Shown here: in pieces, positions 34,867-43,200 of the stretch
Numbering within the stretch: position 1 is the stretch's first letter
Layout of the letters: each line of letters opens with the position of its first letter
NCBI RefSeq assembly: GCF_031846565.1
Contig: NZ_JAVRHL010000003.1
Span: 186,001-250,000, forward strand
DNA: 64,000 bases
Source: Tropicimonas_B omnivorans
GTDB taxonomy: Bacteria > Pseudomonadota > Alphaproteobacteria > Rhodobacterales > Rhodobacteraceae
Direction of reading: 5' to 3'
The notes under the pieces: model-generated
What the model saw: only the letters and a program-made list of their open reading frames with translations
What the model was told of the DNA's origin: nothing
The model's database searches: none
Made by a program: the position numbers and the translations under genes

Positions 34867-35567
34867 CGCGTCCTCGCCAGCCACAGGATATCGCGCCCGA
34901 AGGACCACGCCACGAGCGCCGCCGCGACGAGGGCCGCCGGCCGCGCGAGGATCTCCGGCAGGAGAGGTGCCGTCAGGGCGGCGAGCGTGCCGATCTGCAG
35001 GACGCAGACGGTCTTCCTGCGGAAGCTGCCCGGGAGCGGCGCCTGGAGCCACGGAAGCGCGACCCCCGCCGCCACGAAGGCATAGCGGGCGAAGCCGAGG
35101 ACGAGAAGCTCCGGCCCCGCGCGCCCGTTCAGCATCAGAGACAGGGCAAGGATGGCGGCGAGGGCCGAATCGACCTCCATGTCGAAGCGCGCGCCGAAGG
35201 CCGAGGACAGTCCCTGCCGCCGCGCCAGCCACCCGTCGATGCCGTCGAGCGACAGCGTCAGGATCGCCAGCACGAAGACGGGCCAGCCGGGCAGGACGCC
35301 ACCGGCGAGACTGGCGGCCAGTCCCGCCGTCATCGCAAGGCGGATTGCGGTGACGAGGTTGCAGGCGCCGACGCGCCCGTGCGGATAGTGAAGAGACATG
35401 CCGCGCGTCGCGATGATCGCGCCCGCCAGGAAGATCGCGGCCGTCACCGCGACGCCGGAGGGAGCCAGTCCCCAGCCGAGGGCAAGCGCAAGCGGCGCGA
35501 TCGCCGTGCAGACCAGCGCCATGCGCCACGCCGGAGAGGCGCCGGAGGGACCGATATCGACACTCAT
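34863..35567 (-). CDS. CDP-alcohol phosphatidyltransferase
   Basis: This 234-residue membrane enzyme has the complete family motif D-G-x2-A-R-x8-G-x3-D-x3-D: DGWLARRQGLSSAFGARFD followed by MEVD. Such enzymes join a CDP-activated lipid or alcohol to a second alcohol with release of CMP, as in phosphatidylglycerol-phosphate or phosphatidylinositol synthesis. The acceptor here is unknown. It overlaps both neighbours by 4 bases (ATGA and GTGA). Confidence 0.88.
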   Translation of the reverse strand: MSVDIGPSGASPAWRMALVCTAIAPLALALGWGLAPSGVAVTAAIFLAGAIIATRGMSLHYPHGRVGACNLVTAIRLAMTAGLAASLAGGVLPGWPVFVLAILTLSLDGIDGWLARRQGLSSAFGARFDMEVDSALAAILALSLMLNGRAGPELLVLGFARYAFVAAGVALPWLQAPLPGSFRRKTVCVLQIGTLAALTAPLLPEILARPAALVAAALVAWSFGRDILWLARTR

Positions 35568-36331
35568 GCGGCGCGTGCCTGAACGGCCACCTCGGCTCCC
35601 AGCGGCAGGTGGTCCGAGGCGGCGCGGACGGTCGGACCGCTCAAGGCCCGCGCGTTGCGGACTGCCTCCGGACGATCCGTCAGGATCCGGTCGAGCGGCA
35701 GGACGGGGCGGCCGGACGGGAAGGTGGACCGCCGCGGACCGGCGAGGCGCAAGCCGGTGGCGCGGGGCTGCAGGGCAAGCCCGCCCCAGGGGCGCCACTC
35801 ATTCAGATCGCCGAGGAGCACGGTCTGCATGACGGGGCGCCGCGCGATCACCTGGGCGACCAGCCGCAATTGAGCGACGCGGAGCATCTGCAGGAGCGAG
35901 AGGTGGCAGGACACGATGCGCAGGGCCTGGCCGGCAATCCGCGTCTCCGCCAGAATCGCGGCGCGAGGGCAATGACCCGGAAGCTCGACGATGCGGCGCG
36001 ATGTGACGTCGAATTCCGGGCCGAGAAACAAGACGTTTCCAAGGTATCCCGAGCTCTCGGGACCCCACCGCATGTCCTCTTCGTCATGCAGGCTGCGAAG
36101 TCCGGTGAGTTCTTCGATGCGGCTGCCCTCGAAGAGCGCCCCATGCGGATGGTCGTCCGCGTCTGCTTCCTGCAGCGCGAGAATGCGGGGCGCCGCGGGG
36201 CGGATATCCTCCGCGATGGCCTCCACGATCCGCGCACCGTCGCACCGTCCGTCCCGTCCGACGGCGCGGTGGACGTTCCAGGTCACGCAGGAAACTGTCT
36301 GTGTCGTCACATGCGTACTTTCCGCATTCAT
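35564..36331 (-). CDS. Endonuclease/exonuclease/phosphatase-family hydrolase
   Basis: This 255-residue protein has the EEP fold. Catalytic motifs are TWNVHR near residue 18, LQEAD near 54, the central LGDLNEWRPW near 175 and SDHLPL near 240. Family members cleave phosphodiesters in nucleic acids, sphingomyelin or inositol phosphates. No signal peptide is visible. It is the first gene of the seven-gene operon. A GTG at 36310 preceded by GGAAAG is a plausible alternative start. In this setting a lipid or head-group phosphatase seems likelier than a nuclease, which is inference. Confidence 0.82.
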   Translation of the reverse strand: MNAESTHVTTQTVSCVTWNVHRAVGRDGRCDGARIVEAIAEDIRPAAPRILALQEADADDHPHGALFEGSRIEELTGLRSLHDEEDMRWGPESSGYLGNVLFLGPEFDVTSRRIVELPGHCPRAAILAETRIAGQALRIVSCHLSLLQMLRVAQLRLVAQVIARRPVMQTVLLGDLNEWRPWGGLALQPRATGLRLAGPRRSTFPSGRPVLPLDRILTDRPEAVRNARALSGPTVRAASDHLPLGAEVAVQARAA

Positions 36332-36657
36332 CGCGTTGCAGGCCCGCTCGCCGGGCGCGGCATCCTCCGGAAGCTAGGATGCAGCGGTGGCGCGGCAACG
36401 CCACGTTTGTCGCACCCGAGGATCGCCACCTGCCTCTCTGGTTCGGCGCGTGGGCCAGCATTGCGGACCCTTCGGCGCGCGGCCCCTTCCCTCGGCGGAT
36501 GGCGCCCGGAAGGCGTGGCGTGCTTCAAGCGTGGATCGTTGTGAAAGGGCGGCACTCCCGACCTCGCGGGGCGCGCGGCTCTGGTGCTCCACGGCGGGGC
36601 GTGCTCTGGGTTCGGGCGGGAGGAGACGGGAGGCGGTAACGCCTTCTGCCCGGCCAT
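36332..36657. other. Divergent intergenic region with nothing specific recognised
   Basis: These 326 bp separate the seven-gene operon (minus) from a membrane protein gene (plus) and should hold promoters for both. No convincing promoter pair, repeat or RNA was found. Confidence 0.4.
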
Positions 36658-38106
36658 ATGCAGGTGATCGCCCTGGACCCTAGACATCCCCAGACCGGCC
36701 GACCGAGGGTGCAGGGACGTCCTGCGCAGGCGGTCGCGGGCGTGCTTCTGGTCGCCACCACGATCCTGGTCATCTGCCACGAATGGTCCGGGCTTGCGGT
36801 CTTCGCCCTGCCGGCGGCCGTCACGACGTTCGGAGCGATCGCGCTTCTGGCCCTGCGCGTGGCCTGGTCGCGCAGGCTTTACCTGCTGATCGGGGGCGCA
36901 CTCTTCGCCGTCGTGGCCGCGGTGCTTCCGGGGTGGCGGGACGCAGCGGCAGCGGCCTTCGGGACCGCCAGCTTCATCGCCGCCTTCTTCACCGCCCTCA
37001 TGACGATCCGCAGCGTTGCAGCAGGCTCGCCCTCCATTCAGGCGTGCGGGATGTTCCTCGCGCAGCAGCCGCCGGGGCGGCGCTACCTCGCGCTGACCAT
37101 CGGCGGCCACCTCTTCGGGCTCATCCTGAGCTACGGCGCCATCTCGCTTTTGGGATCGCTGGCCGCGTCGAGTGTGGCGAAGGAGCCGGATCCCGAGATC
37201 CGCGCCCACCGGAAACGGCGAATGCTGGTGGCGATCCAGCGCGGCTTCGTCTCGACGCTGCCATGGTCGCCGCTCGCGTTCGCCGTCGCGATCTCCACGA
37301 CGCTGGTGCCGGGCGCCTCGTGGTCGGGCGCTGTCCTGCCCTGCCTCGTCAGCGCCCTGATCCTCTCCGGGACGGGCTGGGCGCTCGACACGATCTTCAA
37401 GCCGCGCCTGACCGTGCCGCGCCCCGCCACGCGGGCCGAGGGGGGCTGGCTGAAGGCGATGGCGCCGCTTCTCATTCTTCTTGCGATCCTGCTTGGCTGC
37501 GTGACCGCGATCTGGGCCGTCGCGGAGTTGCGCATCATTGCCGCGGTGATGAGCGTCGTGCCGATCATCGCGCTTGTCTGGGCGGGGATCCAGGGGCAGG
37601 GCGAAGAGGGCGCGCTCCGGCATGTCGGAACCCGCGCCGCCGCCTTCGCCGTGCGGGACCTGCCCGGGAACGGACCGGAACTGGTCCTGCTGGTCATGGC
37701 CGGGTTCATTGGAACGATCGGCGGACAGCTCGCCGCGGCGGTCGTGCCGGGCACGGGCTTCGATCTGGCGGCCCTGCCCACGTGGTCGGTCTTGCTGATC
37801 CTGTTCTGGCTCATCCCGGTCGCGGGGCAGATCGGCATGAACCCCATTCTCGCGGTCTCCCTCATGGCGCCTCTTCTGCCGACGCCCGAGGCGCTCGGCG
37901 TCGCGCCCTCCACGGTCATCGTCGCGATCACCGGCGGCTGGGCGCTGAGCGGGTCGACCTCCCCCTTCACCGCGTCCACGCTCCTCATAGGCTCCCTCGG
38001 CGGCGTGAGCGCGACCCATGTGGGCCTGCGCTGGAACAGCCTCTACGCGCTGACCTGCGGTTTCGTCCTGTCCCTCTGGGTGCTCCTCCTTGCGATCCTC
38101 TCATGA
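36658..38106 (+). CDS. Polytopic inner-membrane protein of unknown function
   Basis: This 482-residue protein has about 11-12 hydrophobic segments and a short charged loop in the middle (SSVAKEPDPEIRAHRKRRMLV). The GQIGMNPILAVSLMAPLLP and GWALSGSTSPFTASTLLIG stretches resemble helix-break motifs of ion-transporter-superfamily carriers such as dicarboxylate or arsenite permeases. I do not recognise the exact family. It is a single gene. The ATG at 36658 lacks a good ribosome site, so the start is uncertain. Confidence 0.65.
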   Translation: MQVIALDPRHPQTGRPRVQGRPAQAVAGVLLVATTILVICHEWSGLAVFALPAAVTTFGAIALLALRVAWSRRLYLLIGGALFAVVAAVLPGWRDAAAAAFGTASFIAAFFTALMTIRSVAAGSPSIQACGMFLAQQPPGRRYLALTIGGHLFGLILSYGAISLLGSLAASSVAKEPDPEIRAHRKRRMLVAIQRGFVSTLPWSPLAFAVAISTTLVPGASWSGAVLPCLVSALILSGTGWALDTIFKPRLTVPRPATRAEGGWLKAMAPLLILLAILLGCVTAIWAVAELRIIAAVMSVVPIIALVWAGIQGQGEEGALRHVGTRAAAFAVRDLPGNGPELVLLVMAGFIGTIGGQLAAAVVPGTGFDLAALPTWSVLLILFWLIPVAGQIGMNPILAVSLMAPLLPTPEALGVAPSTVIVAITGGWALSGSTSPFTASTLLIGSLGGVSATHVGLRWNSLYALTCGFVLSLWVLLLAILS

Positions 38107-38188
38107 CGGCCCTGCGGACCGGGGAGCAGTGACCGGCGAGCCGTGATCGCGAGCCGACCCTGAGCCTCGGCACACGGCCCGGCGGAGT

Positions 38189-38935
38189 TCAGTCCCGCGT
38201 CACGTCGAGCGGCTGGAAGACCGGCCCGCCATTGGCCTCTCCGTGGAAGGCGGTGACGCCGAAGATCGCGCGCATCCGGGCAGGGGTCAGGACGTCGGTC
38301 GGCGAGCCGTCCGCCACGATCGAGCCGTCCTTCAGCGCGACGAGGCGGGTGCAGTGGCGCGCGGCGAGGCCGAGGTCGTGGAGCGTGACGACGAGACCGT
38401 GGCCCTCGCCCGCCAGTCCGCGGAACACCTTCATGGTCGAGATCGCATGGGAGGGATCGAGACCCGCCGCCGGTTCGTCCGCCAGCAGTAGGGGCGCTTC
38501 CTGCGCCAGGGCGCGCGCGATGAGGACGCGGGCCTGCTCGCCGCCCGACAGCCGGGTCGCGGCGCGGCGGCGCAGGTCCACGAGTCCGGTGCGCTGGAGG
38601 GCGGCCTGGACGGCACTCCCGTCGTCCGGACCGGGCGCGTGGGGGGTCCGGCCGAGGGCGACCACATCCTCCACCGCGATGGGCCACGCGATCTCCCGCG
38701 CCTGCGGCAGGAAGGCCGCCGCGCGGGCCCGCTCCCGCGGCGCAAGCTCCGCGAGGGAGCTTTGCCCCGAAGAGGGCACGAGGCCGAGAGCGGCGCGCAG
38801 GAGCGTCGTCTTGCCGGCGCCGTTCGGGCCGATGAGGCCGACCAGCTCCCCGCGCTCGACCTCAAGGGAAATATCGTTCAAGATCGGCCTGTTGCGGAGC
38901 GTAACGCAAAAGGACCGAAGGGTGAGGAGGCTCAT
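38189..38935 (-). CDS. btuD: Vitamin B12-type ABC transporter ATPase
   Basis: This 248-residue ATP-binding subunit has Walker A GPNGAGKTT near residue 37, signature LSGGEQAR and Walker B LLLADEPAAGLDPSH. The FecE/BtuD-type PQAREIAWPIAVEDVVALGR block follows. The ATG at 38935 overlaps the permease stop (ATGA). As the last gene in a riboswitch-controlled btuB-btuF-btuC operon it most likely imports cobalamin or a precursor corrinoid. Confidence 0.88.
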   Translation of the reverse strand: MSLLTLRSFCVTLRNRPILNDISLEVERGELVGLIGPNGAGKTTLLRAALGLVPSSGQSSLAELAPRERARAAAFLPQAREIAWPIAVEDVVALGRTPHAPGPDDGSAVQAALQRTGLVDLRRRAATRLSGGEQARVLIARALAQEAPLLLADEPAAGLDPSHAISTMKVFRGLAGEGHGLVVTLHDLGLAARHCTRLVALKDGSIVADGSPTDVLTPARMRAIFGVTAFHGEANGGPVFQPLDVTRD

Positions 38936-39918
38936 GGCGCGCCCTCCGCCCGCGTCCTCAGAATCAGGCGCAGGAAGACTGGTGCGCCGATGAGGGCGGT
39001 CACGACACCGAGCTTCAGATCCTCCCCCGGCAGAACCACCCGGACCGCGATATCGGCCGCGAGGACCAGCGCCGCCCCGCCGAGCGCAGACGCCGGCAGA
39101 AGGCGCGAGGGGCGCGCGCCTGTGAGCGGCCGGAGGACATGGGGCACGACGAGGCCGACGAAGCCTATGGTCCCGGCGACGGCCGTGGCCGCTCCGACGA
39201 TCCCGGCCACGCCGACGACGAGGGCGAGGCGCAGGCGGCCAAGACGGATCCCCATCGCCTCGGCCGCATCCTCGCCCAGCGTCAGTGCGTCGAGGCCCCG
39301 CCGGGCCAGGAGGAGCGGGAGCGCCCCCGCCGCGATGAAGGGCGCCGCGAGCCAGACATGGCGCATCGAGCGGTCGGCGAGCGAGCCCATCATCCAGAAG
39401 ACGATCTCGTTCGCTGCAAAGGGGTTCGGCGAGAGGTTGAGGACAAGTGCCGTCAGCGCGCCTGCCAGCGAGGAGACGGCGATCCCGGCGAGGATCAGCG
39501 TGACACTGCCGCCGCGCGGTCCCGCGAGAAGGAGAACGAGCACGACGCCCGCCGCCGCGAAGGCGAGGGCGAAGGCGGGCAGGGCGAGCGCATAGGCCGC
39601 GGCGAGCCCGGTCTGAAGGGCGAGGACCGCGCCGAAGGCCGCCGTGGCCGAGACGCCGATGAGTCCGGGCTCGGCGAGGGGGTTGCGCAGGTAGCCCTGC
39701 AGCGCGGCGCCCGAAAGCCCGAGGCCGCCACCGACGAGGACGGCAAGCAGGGCGCGTGGAAGGCGGATCTCCCGCATGACGAGGGCAAGCGGCCCGTCGC
39801 TTCCCACAAGAAGCGCGTTCAGCGACGTCAGAGGGCCGATCCCGGCCGGGCCTATGCTCAGCGAGACGAGGAAGAGCAGGATGACGAGCCCGGCGAGGGC
39901 GGCGGTCACGCGGCTCAT
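38932..39918 (-). CDS. btuC: Vitamin B12-type ABC transporter permease (FecCD family)
   Basis: This 328-residue protein has about ten membrane segments. The family blocks RLPRALLAVLVGGGLGLSGAALQGYLRNPLAEPGLIGVSATAAFG and GFVGLVVPHVLRPLTG are clear. It overlaps the binding-protein and ATPase genes by 4 bases on each side. FecCD permeases also serve siderophores; the cobalamin riboswitch upstream decides for corrinoids. Confidence 0.9.
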   Translation of the reverse strand: MSRVTAALAGLVILLFLVSLSIGPAGIGPLTSLNALLVGSDGPLALVMREIRLPRALLAVLVGGGLGLSGAALQGYLRNPLAEPGLIGVSATAAFGAVLALQTGLAAAYALALPAFALAFAAAGVVLVLLLAGPRGGSVTLILAGIAVSSLAGALTALVLNLSPNPFAANEIVFWMMGSLADRSMRHVWLAAPFIAAGALPLLLARRGLDALTLGEDAAEAMGIRLGRLRLALVVGVAGIVGAATAVAGTIGFVGLVVPHVLRPLTGARPSRLLPASALGGAALVLAADIAVRVVLPGEDLKLGVVTALIGAPVFLRLILRTRAEGAP

Positions 39919-40763
39919 CGGGCCTCCAGCCCGCGCCTGAGCTCAGCGAGGCGCCGCACCGCGCGAAGGATATGGGGTGTGCCGCAGACCCGGTCCGACC
40001 CCGGCAGCCCGGCATCGCGCCCGGCGGCGCGGATGCGCGCGAGGATCGGGTGGGACATGATTTCCTGGCGCCGGGAGAAGCCGGGACCGTCATCGCCGCC
40101 GGTGATCACGAGGTCCGGCTCCAGGAGCGCGAGAAGTTCGAGGGGGAGCATGCCGCCATCCGAGAGGCCGGCTTCCTCGGCCACGTTCGAAAACCCGGCC
40201 GCCGCAAGCGCTTCGCCGTCGAGCGTCCGGCTGCCGGAGGTCCAGCCGCCGGCGCCGTAGAAGGCGGCTCTTGGGCCGGAGGCCCGGTCGGCTCGGAGGG
40301 CATTGAGGTCCTGCTCGAAGCGTAGGGCGATCGACTCCGCGGCCGCCTCGCGACCCAGGATCCCGCCCATCCGGCGGATCTGGCCTGCGACATCGGCGAA
40401 GGAATTGGCCGGCGGAAAGACTTCGACCGCGATCCCGAGGCGGCGGAGCATCTCCGTCGTCGCAAGGGAGGAAAAGCTGCCGGAGAGGACGAGGTCGGGG
40501 GCGAGGAGGTAGATCTCCTCCGCCCGGCCCTGGTTGACCGGGTAGGCCAGCGCCTCATCCGCCATCGCGGAGTAGGCCGGATCCCGCGTCAGGCGCGAGA
40601 TCGAGACGAGTTGTCCCTCGCCGGCGACCAGCATGGCGAGCTGGTCCGTGCACACGTTGAGGGAGACGACCCGTCCGGGGGCGGCCGTCTCTCCCATGGC
40701 CGGGGCAGCCGCAAGGACCACCCCGACCAGGAGGGCTTCAGAAATCCGCCTGAAGACCGACAT
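39915..40763 (-). CDS. btuF: Corrinoid-binding periplasmic protein
   Basis: This 282-residue protein has a signal peptide ending in APAMGE and the BtuF/FecB-type fold (RVVSLNVCTDQLAMLVAGEGQLVSISRLT, PDLVLSGSF, PDLVITGGDD). The start at 40763 (MSVFRRISEAL) gives a normal signal peptide and overlaps the end of btuB by 26 bases. The context of btuB, btuC, btuD and a cobalamin riboswitch supports a B12 role. Confidence 0.88.
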   Translation of the reverse strand: MSVFRRISEALLVGVVLAAAPAMGETAAPGRVVSLNVCTDQLAMLVAGEGQLVSISRLTRDPAYSAMADEALAYPVNQGRAEEIYLLAPDLVLSGSFSSLATTEMLRRLGIAVEVFPPANSFADVAGQIRRMGGILGREAAAESIALRFEQDLNALRADRASGPRAAFYGAGGWTSGSRTLDGEALAAAGFSNVAEEAGLSDGGMLPLELLALLEPDLVITGGDDGPGFSRRQEIMSHPILARIRAAGRDAGLPGSDRVCGTPHILRAVRRLAELRRGLEAR

Positions 40764-42612
40764 AGGCCGTCCGCCCGCGCGTCGCATAGCCGAGCACCTC
40801 GGTATAGTCCTCGTCGAAGGCATTCTCGATCCGCGCGGTCAGGGAGACCTCGTCCGTGAGGGCATACCGCCCGGAGAGATCGACGGTCGTGAAGTCGTCG
40901 AGCTCGATGTCCCCTTCGCCCGTTGTGTAGAACGGGGTATCGTAGAGCCCGCTCACATGGCGCACGTCCACCGCGGCGAGGGCGCGGTCGCCCAGGAAGG
41001 CGTAGGTGGCGCCAAGGGACAGCTCATGCTCGGGGCGGCGGATCTCGGTGTCGCCGTCCGGGTCCTCGGCATCGAGCCAGGTGTAGGCGCCGCGGAAGGA
41101 CAGATCCTCGGTCACGTCGAGCAGCGCCGCGACCTCGACGCCGCGGCGGTCGCTCTCGCCGTCCTCGTTGCGGTAATCGGGACCGCCCGGCGTGAACTGA
41201 TAGATGATCTCGTTCTCGAGAACTTCGCGGAAATAGGTCACGTCCACACTGCCGCGCCCGCCGAGGACCGGAACCTCGATTCCGGCATCCCAGGAGCGGT
41301 TCGTCTCCGGCTCGAGATCGGGATTTCCGGTGCTGAACTGGGTATCGTAGAGTTCGATATAGGACGGATTGACCACGCCGCGCCCGGCGGAGGCGTGAAA
41401 GCGAAGGCCGCTATCCATCTGGTAGGACGCCGCGATGGTGTAGGTCCGCTCATCCTCGAACGGATCGTTCTCGCTGTAGCGAACGCCCGCCTGCAGATCG
41501 AGTGCGCCGATAGCGCCGCGATATTCGAGGGCGATGGAATCCGAGGACCGGTCGTAGTCGGGATCGGTGGAGGAGCTGTCCTCCTGCTGCTCCAGCAGTA
41601 GATTGAGTTGGTGATCCGTGGTGGCGACGGAGCGCCCGTCCAGCCCGAAGCTCAGGATGTATTCGGCGGACGTCGTCTCGGTCTTGGCGGGTGCCGCGTC
41701 GTTCTGGGCCCGCTCGTTCTGGGTGTTCTTCCAGGAGAGGCGGTGGGTCAGGCGACCGTCCAGCATCTCGTACTCCGCCCAGATGCCGGCGGTCTGTTCC
41801 TCGACATGGGTCTCGTCATCCGAGTTGACGACGTAGCCGTCCGCGGTGGAAGCCGTGAAGTCCGTGGCGTCGTACCCGAAATCCTCCTCGGCGATGCGGC
41901 CGGTGGCGCCGATCGTCAGCCCGGGCAGGATTTCGTAATCGCCCTTGGCGACGACGGAGCGGCGTTCGGTGCCGTCGCGTTCCTCGTCCTCGCCGGAGAG
42001 GTCGACGCCCTCGTCCTCGCGGTCGGTGAAGGAGAGGGACATGCCGCCCCTGTCATCCCGGAAGGAGACGTAGCCGGAGGAATTGTAGCCCCCGGCGCCG
42101 ACCTCGAGCGAGCCGCCATATTGCGTGCCGGTGGATCCGGTACGGGTGATGATGTTGACGACCCCGGAGGAGGCATTGGAGCCGTAGAAGACCGATTGCG
42201 GCCCGCGCAGGACCTCGATGCGCTCGATGTTCCGCGCCGAAAGGCCGGACAGGTAGTATTCGCCGTCGCCCGCCGCGGCTTCGATCCCGTCGATCAGCAC
42301 CAGCGTGTGGTTCGCCTCGCCGCCCCGGATCCGGATCTGGGAGAGGTTCGTGGAGGTGCCGTTGACGGAGAGGCCGGGCAGGGCGGTCAGCGCCTCCTGC
42401 ACGGTGGCGATGCCGCGGGTCTCGAGTTCCTCGCCGGTGACGATGCTGGCGGCGCGGGCATAGTCCCCGAAGCGCAGCGGCGTGAGACCGCCGGAGACGA
42501 AGATCGTGTCGAGGTCGAAGGCGTCCGTGGCCAGCACCTCCTGTGCATGAAGGGCGATCGGCGTGAGGGCCGTTGTGGCGACGAGGCCGGCGGACAGTAA
42601 GGACGCGCGCAT
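40738..42612 (-). CDS. btuB: TonB-dependent vitamin B12 outer membrane receptor
   Basis: This 624-residue receptor has a signal peptide ending LHAQ, near residue 23. The plug domain has TVQEALTALPGLSVNGTSTNLSQIRIRGGEANHTLVLIDGIE and IERIEVLRGPQSVFYGSNASSGVVNIIT. A 22-strand-type barrel follows and ends in an aromatic residue (VGLQADF). The ATG at 42612 has GGGAG 8 bp upstream. Control by the cobalamin riboswitch at about 42776-42962 fits BtuB rather than a siderophore receptor. Confidence 0.92.
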   Translation of the reverse strand: MRASLLSAGLVATTALTPIALHAQEVLATDAFDLDTIFVSGGLTPLRFGDYARAASIVTGEELETRGIATVQEALTALPGLSVNGTSTNLSQIRIRGGEANHTLVLIDGIEAAAGDGEYYLSGLSARNIERIEVLRGPQSVFYGSNASSGVVNIITRTGSTGTQYGGSLEVGAGGYNSSGYVSFRDDRGGMSLSFTDREDEGVDLSGEDEERDGTERRSVVAKGDYEILPGLTIGATGRIAEEDFGYDATDFTASTADGYVVNSDDETHVEEQTAGIWAEYEMLDGRLTHRLSWKNTQNERAQNDAAPAKTETTSAEYILSFGLDGRSVATTDHQLNLLLEQQEDSSSTDPDYDRSSDSIALEYRGAIGALDLQAGVRYSENDPFEDERTYTIAASYQMDSGLRFHASAGRGVVNPSYIELYDTQFSTGNPDLEPETNRSWDAGIEVPVLGGRGSVDVTYFREVLENEIIYQFTPGGPDYRNEDGESDRRGVEVAALLDVTEDLSFRGAYTWLDAEDPDGDTEIRRPEHELSLGATYAFLGDRALAAVDVRHVSGLYDTPFYTTGEGDIELDDFTTVDLSGRYALTDEVSLTARIENAFDEDYTEVLGYATRGRTAYVGLQADF

Positions 42613-42630
42613 CGGCGGGGCTCCCGTGAT

Positions 42631-42655
42631 GCGCCCCGGGACAGTCCCGGGGCGC
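42631..42655 (-). promoter_or_regulatory. Strong hairpin between the riboswitch and the btuB ribosome site
   Basis: A perfect 11-bp stem (GCGCCCCGGGA / TCCCGGGGCGC, 3-nt loop) ends 5 nt before the GGGAG ribosome site of btuB. No T-run follows. It may be part of the riboswitch expression platform acting on translation or on Rho access. Confidence 0.5.
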
Positions 42656-42775
42656 GAGCTGCGGTTGTGCCGGACGGGGAAGGGACAGGACCACGCCACG
42701 GGCAACGACGAAGTCACCGCTGACGGAAGTCTTTTCCGTAGCCCGACGCGCGCCCCGCGGCCGAACAGGGTGATC

Positions 42776-42962
42776 ACCTCGGCAGGTCTCCTGGCTTGCG
42801 GGTCGCAGCTTCGCCGGGCCTTCCCGCGCGAGGATCGCGCAGTGACATGTTCCGACGTCGCTCACCGCCTACAGTTGCGGGGGCAGCCGCGGCATCGACC
42901 CCGTTCCCGAAGCCTGACCGCGTTCCCTATTCACCGCGCATGTGGCGCGGACCGAAGCCTGA
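42776..42962 (-). promoter_or_regulatory. Cobalamin riboswitch
   Basis: On the minus strand the 3' part has a complete B12 box AAGCCAGGAGACCTGCCG (42797-42780). The upstream core elements GAATAGGGAACGCGGT, GCTGCCCCCGCAACTGTA and TGTCACTG occur in the order expected for the class. The element precedes btuB by about 160 nt. The ends are estimates. Adenosylcobalamin binding is expected to lower expression of the uptake operon. Confidence 0.93.
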
Positions 42963-43200
42963 TCGGCGTAGCTTTCACCGCACGTTCCGGCAAGCGATTC
43001 CGTGCGGCCGTGCTCGCTCGCGGCAAAATCGCCACGGCGCACAATGCGAGGTTGAAGGCCCGGCGATCACCGCCGCATCGGGCGAGAGGATCCGGGGTGC
43101 AGCCCCGAAGAAACCGTCCCTTGGATCAGGACTGGACGCTTCGCGGCCCTTGGAGATGCGACAGGGCGCCGGGGACCCGGGGCCTGTCGCAGCGATCAGG
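42963..43200. other. Region upstream of the riboswitch, nothing specific recognised
   Basis: About 240 bp lie between the prpF-family stop and the riboswitch. It should contain the btuB operon promoter. No clear -35/-10 pair or terminator was identified. Confidence 0.35.
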
